Shown piece after piece: positions 1 to 3,519 of a stretch of DNA of 6,069 bases. Both the position numbers and the translations under genes were made by a program. Position 1 is the stretch's first letter, and every line of letters begins with the position of its first letter. The notes under the pieces were generated by a model. The model did not search any database. It saw nothing but the letters and a program-made list of their open reading frames with translations, and was not told the origin of the DNA. This DNA comes from an uncultured Ruminococcus sp. (GTDB taxonomy: Bacteria; Bacillota; Clostridia; Oscillospirales; Acutalibacteraceae), in contig CACXDV010000023.1 of the NCBI GenBank assembly GCA_902766585.1, forward strand, positions 1 through 6,069, given 5' to 3'.

Positions 1-350
1 AACATCTCTGCTCTTCCGAGAATGATACAGTTTACAACTATAAGCGGAAGATAAATGCCGAGAGATTTATCAAGTGCCGGTGCAAACGCCTTTACAAGCA
101 TCTGTACCGCAGTAACAAAGCCGGCTATAAGTACGATATAGCATGGTATTCTCACCTTGTCGGGAATAACCTTTCTCAGCGCGGAAATAACAATATTGGA
201 GCAAAGAAGAACAACCGTTGCAGCAGCTCCCATACCGAGCGCGTTAATTACGCTTGTTGATGTCGCAAGTGTAGGACAGGTGCCAAGTACAAGTACCAAT
301 ACAGGATTTTCCTTTATAAGACCTTTCGTAAAATTCTTTAAGGTATTCAT
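1..350 (-). CDS. rnfE: RnfE, membrane subunit of the Rnf complex (3' end cut by window edge)
   Basis: Integral membrane subunit of the Rnf ferredoxin:NAD+ oxidoreductase. I translated 116 codons from ATG at 350-348; the frame stays open to position 1, so the C-terminal part lies outside. Recognisable family signatures are KENPVLVLVLGTCPTLA (residues 13-29), SNIVISALRKVIP (51-63), RIPCYI (67-72), PLIVVNCIILGRAE (102-115). Cys25 and Cys108 match the two conserved cysteines that, in the RnfA/RnfE and NqrD/NqrE pairs, hold an intramembrane [2Fe-2S] cluster at the subunit interface (family knowledge). Visible hydrophobic segments lie near residues 16-35, 38-58, 68-90 and 98-112. The start codon overlaps the rnfG stop (ATGA, positions 350-347), and a GGGAGG ribosome site lies at 360-365. 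RnfA is a paralogue, but the position after rnfG and the GRAE signature favour RnfE. rnfA and rnfB should follow to the left of the window. Confidence 0.95.
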   Translation of the reverse strand, partial: MNTLKNFTKGLIKENPVLVLVLGTCPTLATSTSVINALGMGAAATVVLLCSNIVISALRKVIPDKVRIPCYIVLIAGFVTAVQMLVKAFAPALDKSLGIYLPLIVVNCIILGRAEM

Positions 351-880
351 TGCTTTGCACCTCCCGTTACGATCTCAAATGCCTCAAATGCAGCTTCCAT
401 TGCCTTTTTATATGCCTTTGAGGAAATAGTTGCGCCGGAAACATTATCGACATCTGAATAGGTATCCTTTGTCTTTCCGATATAATTATCATGGTATCCG
501 CTTTCATTATCCATTACCTTTGAACCGATACCCTTTGTCTCCCCGTGAAGAAGCGTCTTGACAGCCTCAATGCTTCCATCGGGCTTAATTCCGCATATGA
601 GCTTTATATCTCCGCCGTAGCCCTTTGTGGTAAGCATGAATACATAACCGCTGTTATCACTGCCCTTGTATACCTCAGTCACGCCATCGGGAAGCTTATC
701 TATATTAAGCTGCTCGAAGCTTTTTGCTTCCTTGAGCACCTCAGACCTTGCCTGTGAAGCTTCTTTGTCCTGTGCCTCCTTGATAATAGGAGCAGTTACC
801 ATATTCACATATGCAAGTAAGGCTGTGACAACAAGGCAGATGGACGCTAAAACGACAATAGGCTTTATTATATCCTTCAT
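347..880 (-). CDS. rnfG: RnfG, FMN-carrying subunit of the Rnf complex
   Basis: 177-residue single-pass membrane protein, the covalent-FMN electron carrier of the Rnf complex (NqrC homologue). It has one N-terminal transmembrane helix (about residues 7-29) followed by an extracytoplasmic FMN-binding domain. The flavin-attachment motif is SGATIS at residues 148-153; Thr151 is the expected phosphoester-linked residue. Upstream is ETKGIG (114-119), a variant of the ETPGLG motif common in the family. The C-terminal helix after SGAT (about 154-171) is also typical. Length is close to that of short clostridial RnfG proteins. ATG at 880-878 overlaps the rnfD stop codon (ATGA), and the ribosome site GGGGAGG lies at 888-894, seven bases upstream. 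The stop overlaps the start of rnfE in the same way. This is an intact gene in an operon with rnfC, rnfD and rnfE. Confidence 0.96.
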   Translation of the reverse strand: MKDIIKPIVVLASICLVVTALLAYVNMVTAPIIKEAQDKEASQARSEVLKEAKSFEQLNIDKLPDGVTEVYKGSDNSGYVFMLTTKGYGGDIKLICGIKPDGSIEAVKTLLHGETKGIGSKVMDNESGYHDNYIGKTKDTYSDVDNVSGATISSKAYKKAMEAAFEAFEIVTGGAKQ

Positions 881-1812
881 ACCTTCGCCTCCCCTACCAG
901 CGGTTTATTCTGTGTAAGCTTTGAGATATAGGGTGTAAGTATGTTCATAAGAAGTATCGAGAAGGATACACCCTCGGGGAGATTGCCCCAGAAGCGGATA
1001 AGTATTGTGATAAGTCCGCAGCCGATGCCGAATATTATCTTACCCCATTTTGTTGACGGAGTGGTGGAGTAATCTGTTGCCATGAAAAAGGCTCCGAGAA
1101 GAAGTCCTCCTGATAATACCTGATAAAGAGCATCCTTTCCGCAGATAAATGACATTATTGCAACTACTGCAATAAATGCAGCAGGTGTGTGCCAGCTTAT
1201 TACTCCCCTTAAAATGAGATAAAGACCTCCAAGTATCAATGCAGCGGCACACGTTTCACCTATACAGCCTGCGTGTGTTCCAAGCAGAAGTGTAAGATAT
1301 GAGGGAGGTGTTTCTCCCTTCGATTCGGCTACAAGCGGAGTTGCTGTGGACAATGCGTCAACAGCCTTATTAATGGCATTAGGAGCCACCCATGCCGTCA
1401 TCGTTCCGGAAAATGCTGTCATCATTACTATTCTTGCAGCTATCGCAGGATTAGCAAAGTTCTGACCGATACCGCCGAAAAGCTGCTTGACAACGATAAT
1501 TGCGACAACACTTCCGAAAATAGCCTGCCAGAGCGGAATAGTTACGGGGAGGTTGAATGCAAGTATCATTCCCGTAACTGCACTTGATAAATCAAGAACT
1601 GTATTCTCACGCTTGCAAAGCTTTTCAAACAGAAATTCACTCAGCATACAGGTAGCTATGCATACGCATATTACCAAAAGACTGCGGATTCCAAAGAAAA
1701 CAACCGAAGCTATCGCAGCAGGTATGAGCGCAATAATAACATCGAGCATTATGCTCTGTGTTGTACGCTTTCCAGATATATGAGGCGAAACAGATAAAAT
1801 AAGCTTTTCCAT
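877..1812 (-). CDS. rnfD: RnfD, FMN-binding polytopic membrane subunit of the Rnf complex
   Basis: 311-residue integral membrane protein, homologous to NqrB, that carries electrons through the membrane part of the Rnf complex. Segments of hydrophobic sequence fall near residues 24-42, 45-63, 73-90, 94-112, 186-203, 210-225, 232-248, 257-275 and 283-295. Diagnostic stretches are the N-terminal SPHISGKRTTQSIMLDV (8-24), GGIGQNFANPAIAARIV (113-129), DALSTATPL (152-160) with Thr158 as the expected covalent FMN site, and GAFFMATDYSTTP (240-252). The usual SGAT sequence at the flavin site reads STAT here; the Ala-Thr pair is kept. The start ATG (1812-1810) shares one base with the rnfC stop TAA, and AAGGAGGG at 1819-1826 supplies the ribosome site from within the end of rnfC. 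This indicates tight translational coupling. Length is typical for clostridial RnfD and the gene looks intact. Confidence 0.97.
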   Translation of the reverse strand: MEKLILSVSPHISGKRTTQSIMLDVIIALIPAAIASVVFFGIRSLLVICVCIATCMLSEFLFEKLCKRENTVLDLSSAVTGMILAFNLPVTIPLWQAIFGSVVAIIVVKQLFGGIGQNFANPAIAARIVMMTAFSGTMTAWVAPNAINKAVDALSTATPLVAESKGETPPSYLTLLLGTHAGCIGETCAAALILGGLYLILRGVISWHTPAAFIAVVAIMSFICGKDALYQVLSGGLLLGAFFMATDYSTTPSTKWGKIIFGIGCGLITILIRFWGNLPEGVSFSILLMNILTPYISKLTQNKPLVGEAKV

Positions 1813-3137
1813 TATTTGCCCTCCTTTTCCTGCTGTGCCTTTTGTTCAGCAAGGTATTCACGAAGCTTTATCTTTGCAAGCTTGTTTGTCTGTACCAAAG
1901 GACGATTTGCCGGACAAATATATGAACAGCAGCCGCATTCCATGCACAGGTCAACACAAAGCTTTTTAAGCGCTTCTCCGTCGCCCATCTTATATGCATG
2001 GGCAATATCTCTCGGATTAAGACGGAAGGGACAATGATTCAGACAGGCTCCGCAGCGTATGCAGGGTGTTGTCTTATGCTGCTTTGCCTCATTTTTATCC
2101 ATTACGACAATAGCATTGGTGTTTTTAAGTACAGGCTCATCCATTGAAGGTACTGTAAGCCCCATCATAGGTCCGCCGTAAAGCACCTTTGCAGGATCGG
2201 CTTTTAAACCGCCTGCCGCTTCTATAAGATCTTTTATCGGAGTACCTATCGGAACAATTATATTTTTCGGCTCCTTTACCGCGGAACCGTCTACAGTTAC
2301 GCATTTTTCAACAAGCGGTATTCCTGTTTCGAGATACTCTGCAATAAATGCAAGCGTTGTTACGTTGATAACGATAACTCCGACATCAAGCGGAAGTCCG
2401 CCCTTGGGAATAACTCTGTTTACAGTATTGAAAACAAGAACCTTCTCACCGCCCTGCGGATACATCGAGGGCAGTACATGTACCTCAACACCCTCTGTCT
2501 TTGCAGAAAGCTCCTTCATTCTTGAAATTGCTTCCTTTTTGTTGTTTTCAATTCCGATAACAAAATGCTTTGCGCCGAGATATTTTTTTATCGCTTCAAT
2601 GCCTTTGAAAACATATTCACCCTTATCCATCATTGTACGGGTATCCGATGTGATATAAGGCTCACATTCAGCCGCATTTATCACAACGTGCTCGATTTTT
2701 GACAGTTCCTTGACACTCAGCTTTACAAAGCTCGGGAATCCTGCACCGCCCAGACCTACTACTCCGCTGAGCTTAACCGCAGAAATAAAGCTGTCAAAAT
2801 CGGTCGGCTCCGGCGGCTTTATTCCTTCATAAAGCTCCTGCTTCCCGTCTGATGCTATCACAGCGCAGGGAACCTTTGCACCCATTGATGAAACCATTTC
2901 ATCAACCTTTTGCACTGTACCTGAGACACTTGAGTGAATGTTTGAAGATACAAAACCGTCCGCTTCACCGATAAGCTGTCCAAGCTTTACAGTATCGCCC
3001 TTTTTTACGATAAGCTTTGCCGGCTTTCCGATATGCATTGCCATCGGTATCGTAACAGCGGCAGGAACAGGCATCCTTACTCCCTTGCACTCGGCAGTGT
3101 TCTTCATGTGAGGTACATGAACACCGTGCAATTTCAT
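1812..3137 (-). CDS. rnfC: RnfC, iron-sulfur and NADH/FMN-binding peripheral subunit of the Rnf complex
   Basis: Cytoplasmic peripheral subunit taken to be the NAD+-reducing module of Rnf; 441 residues from the start chosen here. In order: an N-terminal barrel-sandwich region (about 37-75, with KKGDTVKLGQLIG), the Complex I 51-kDa-like flavin/nucleotide domain with GLGGAGFPS (128-136) and NAAECEP (154-160), an SLBB-type region (roughly 250-310), and two [4Fe-4S] motifs: CIRCGACLNHCP (Cys359, 362, 365, 369) and CMECGCCSYICP (Cys398, 401, 404, 408). The C-terminal tail is short and charged, without the long repeats of gamma-proteobacterial RnfC. An in-frame ATG exists at 3155, but the GGAGGA ribosome site (3144-3149) lies inside that extension and six bases before the ATG at 3137-3135. 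The protein therefore most likely begins MKLHGVHVP. First gene of the rnf operon; its 5' leader contains a candidate promoter. Confidence 0.97.
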   Translation of the reverse strand: MKLHGVHVPHMKNTAECKGVRMPVPAAVTIPMAMHIGKPAKLIVKKGDTVKLGQLIGEADGFVSSNIHSSVSGTVQKVDEMVSSMGAKVPCAVIASDGKQELYEGIKPPEPTDFDSFISAVKLSGVVGLGGAGFPSFVKLSVKELSKIEHVVINAAECEPYITSDTRTMMDKGEYVFKGIEAIKKYLGAKHFVIGIENNKKEAISRMKELSAKTEGVEVHVLPSMYPQGGEKVLVFNTVNRVIPKGGLPLDVGVIVINVTTLAFIAEYLETGIPLVEKCVTVDGSAVKEPKNIIVPIGTPIKDLIEAAGGLKADPAKVLYGGPMMGLTVPSMDEPVLKNTNAIVVMDKNEAKQHKTTPCIRCGACLNHCPFRLNPRDIAHAYKMGDGEALKKLCVDLCMECGCCSYICPANRPLVQTNKLAKIKLREYLAEQKAQQEKEGK

Positions 3138-3208
3138 CTTTCTTCCTCCGATCATTCCATATTTATTCCTTTTAAAAACGTCATTGCATTATACGCGCAG
3201 ACAATGAT

Positions 3209-3237
3209 ATTATACTACAAATTCCTCATTAAACCAA
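3209..3237 (-). promoter_or_regulatory. Candidate sigma-A promoter for the rnf operon
   Basis: On the minus strand, a perfect TATAAT -10 box (3214-3209) is preceded after 17 bases by TTGGTT (3237-3232), which keeps only the TTG of the -35 consensus. Transcription would start near 3202, giving an rnfC leader of about 65 bases. A second TATAAT at 3193-3188 has no convincing -35 at the right distance. A perfect TTGACA (3334-3329) further upstream has only a poor -10 (CAAATA). The assignment is from sequence match only. Confidence 0.45.
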
Positions 3238-3317
3238 TATTTTTTTCACCTAAAATAGAAAAATCTTTTCAACCATATTATTGAAATTGCTGATAAAAAT
3301 TTAACTATTTGCCTTTA

Positions 3318-3334
3318 TTGCCAATTATTGTCAA
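3318..3334. promoter_or_regulatory. 17-bp near-perfect palindrome, possible operator
   Basis: The sequence TTGCCAATTATTGTCAA has 8-base arms around a central T with a single mismatched pair. It can equally be read as two TTGnCAA boxes, one helical turn (10 bp) apart. Flanking CTTTA (3313-3317) and TAAAG (3337-3341) extend the dyad with a two-base offset. A one-base centre leaves no room for an RNA loop, so a DNA site for a dimeric regulator is more plausible. It lies about 80 bases upstream of each candidate -35 box. The regulator is not identifiable from this window; similarity to TTG...CAA redox-regulator sites such as Rex is loose. Confidence 0.35.
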
Positions 3335-3412
3335 ATTAAAGTGTTTTTTGTGCTTAAAAATCAGATTCTTTTACGATTCATGCCGTATCTGATGATAATT
3401 TTGTATTAACAA

Positions 3413-3441
3413 TTGAAAAGTAAAGAAAAATATAATATAAT
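3413..3441 (+). promoter_or_regulatory. Candidate sigma-A promoter for the propeller/HD sensor gene
   Basis: TTGAAA (3413-3418) and TATAAT (3436-3441) are separated by exactly 17 bases, a near-consensus housekeeping promoter. A start near 3448 would leave a leader of about 72 bases before the ATG. A second overlapping TATAAT at 3431-3436 would have a spacer of only 12 and is less likely to be used with this -35. The -10 box lies within a perfect inverted repeat (3431-3451), so a bound regulator could block it. Confidence 0.6.
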
Positions 3442-3451
3442 GTATATTATA
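3431..3451. repeat. Perfect 9-bp inverted repeat covering the rightward -10 box
   Basis: TATAATATA (3431-3439) and TATATTATA (3443-3451) are exact reverse complements separated by ATG. The repeat spans the candidate -10 element and start site of the right-hand gene. It may be an operator, or it may simply reflect the A/T-only sequence of this stretch, where inverted repeats arise easily. Confidence 0.4.
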
Positions 3452-3489
3452 AAATCTGATCGTATTATTATTTCAAACTACATTTATTT

Positions 3490-3502
3490 TAGAATAATTC
3501 TA
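3490..3502. repeat. 13-bp perfect palindrome just upstream of the sensor gene ribosome site
   Basis: TAGAATAATTCTA has 6-base arms around a central A and ends two bases before the AAGGAG ribosome site. The one-base centre argues against an RNA hairpin as drawn. It could be an operator in the leader or a chance palindrome in AT-rich DNA. Confidence 0.25.
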
Positions 3503-3503
3503 C

Positions 3504-3509
3504 AAGGAG
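3504..3509 (+). promoter_or_regulatory. Ribosome binding site of the sensor gene
   Basis: AAGGAG lies 10 bases before the ATG at 3520-3522, slightly farther than the usual 6-9 but still workable. It supports this start, which also places a short charged N-terminus (MQKK) directly before the hydrophobic anchor. Confidence 0.8.
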
Positions 3510-3519
3510 AAGATCATAA

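Larger units (their letters stand above)
3138..3519. other. Divergent AT-rich intergenic control region between rnfC and the propeller/HD sensor gene
   Basis: These 382 bases separate two head-to-head genes, so they should contain the promoters of both. I find no credible protein-coding gene, tRNA or rRNA here, and no terminator hairpin with a U tract (none is expected between divergent genes). The base composition is much richer in A and T than the flanking genes. Candidate promoters, palindromes and repeated 7-mers are listed separately. I also looked for a cyclic-di-GMP (GEMM) riboswitch in the leader of the right-hand gene and saw none. Confidence 0.85.

Noticed and set aside
157..429. 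Plus-strand open frame of 90 codons across the rnfE start and rnfG end
   Set aside because: It lies antisense to two well-supported rnf genes and has no ribosome site or recognisable domain.
1487..1783. Plus-strand open frame of 98 codons antisense to rnfD
   Set aside because: It is a shadow of the RnfD coding strand, with a composition that mirrors the membrane protein on the other strand; no family is recognisable.
2365..2658. Plus-strand open frame of 97 codons antisense to rnfC
   Set aside because: It lies wholly inside rnfC, whose motifs are unambiguous, and has no ribosome site or domain of its own.
3033..3284. Plus-strand open frame reading from the rnfC 5' end into the intergenic region
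   Set aside because: Its first part is antisense to rnfC and the rest crosses the candidate rnf promoter. The product has no coherent domain or membrane pattern.
3360..3393. Stem-loop with ATCAGAT/ATCTGAT arms as a transcription terminator
   Set aside because: The arms are short and AT-rich with a 20-base loop and no following U tract, and no gene ends here because the flanking genes are divergent.
3442..3519. Cyclic-di-GMP (GEMM) riboswitch in the leader of the sensor gene
   Set aside because: The leader is only about 72 bases, very AT-rich, and lacks the paired helices and conserved GNRA-type loop of that class.
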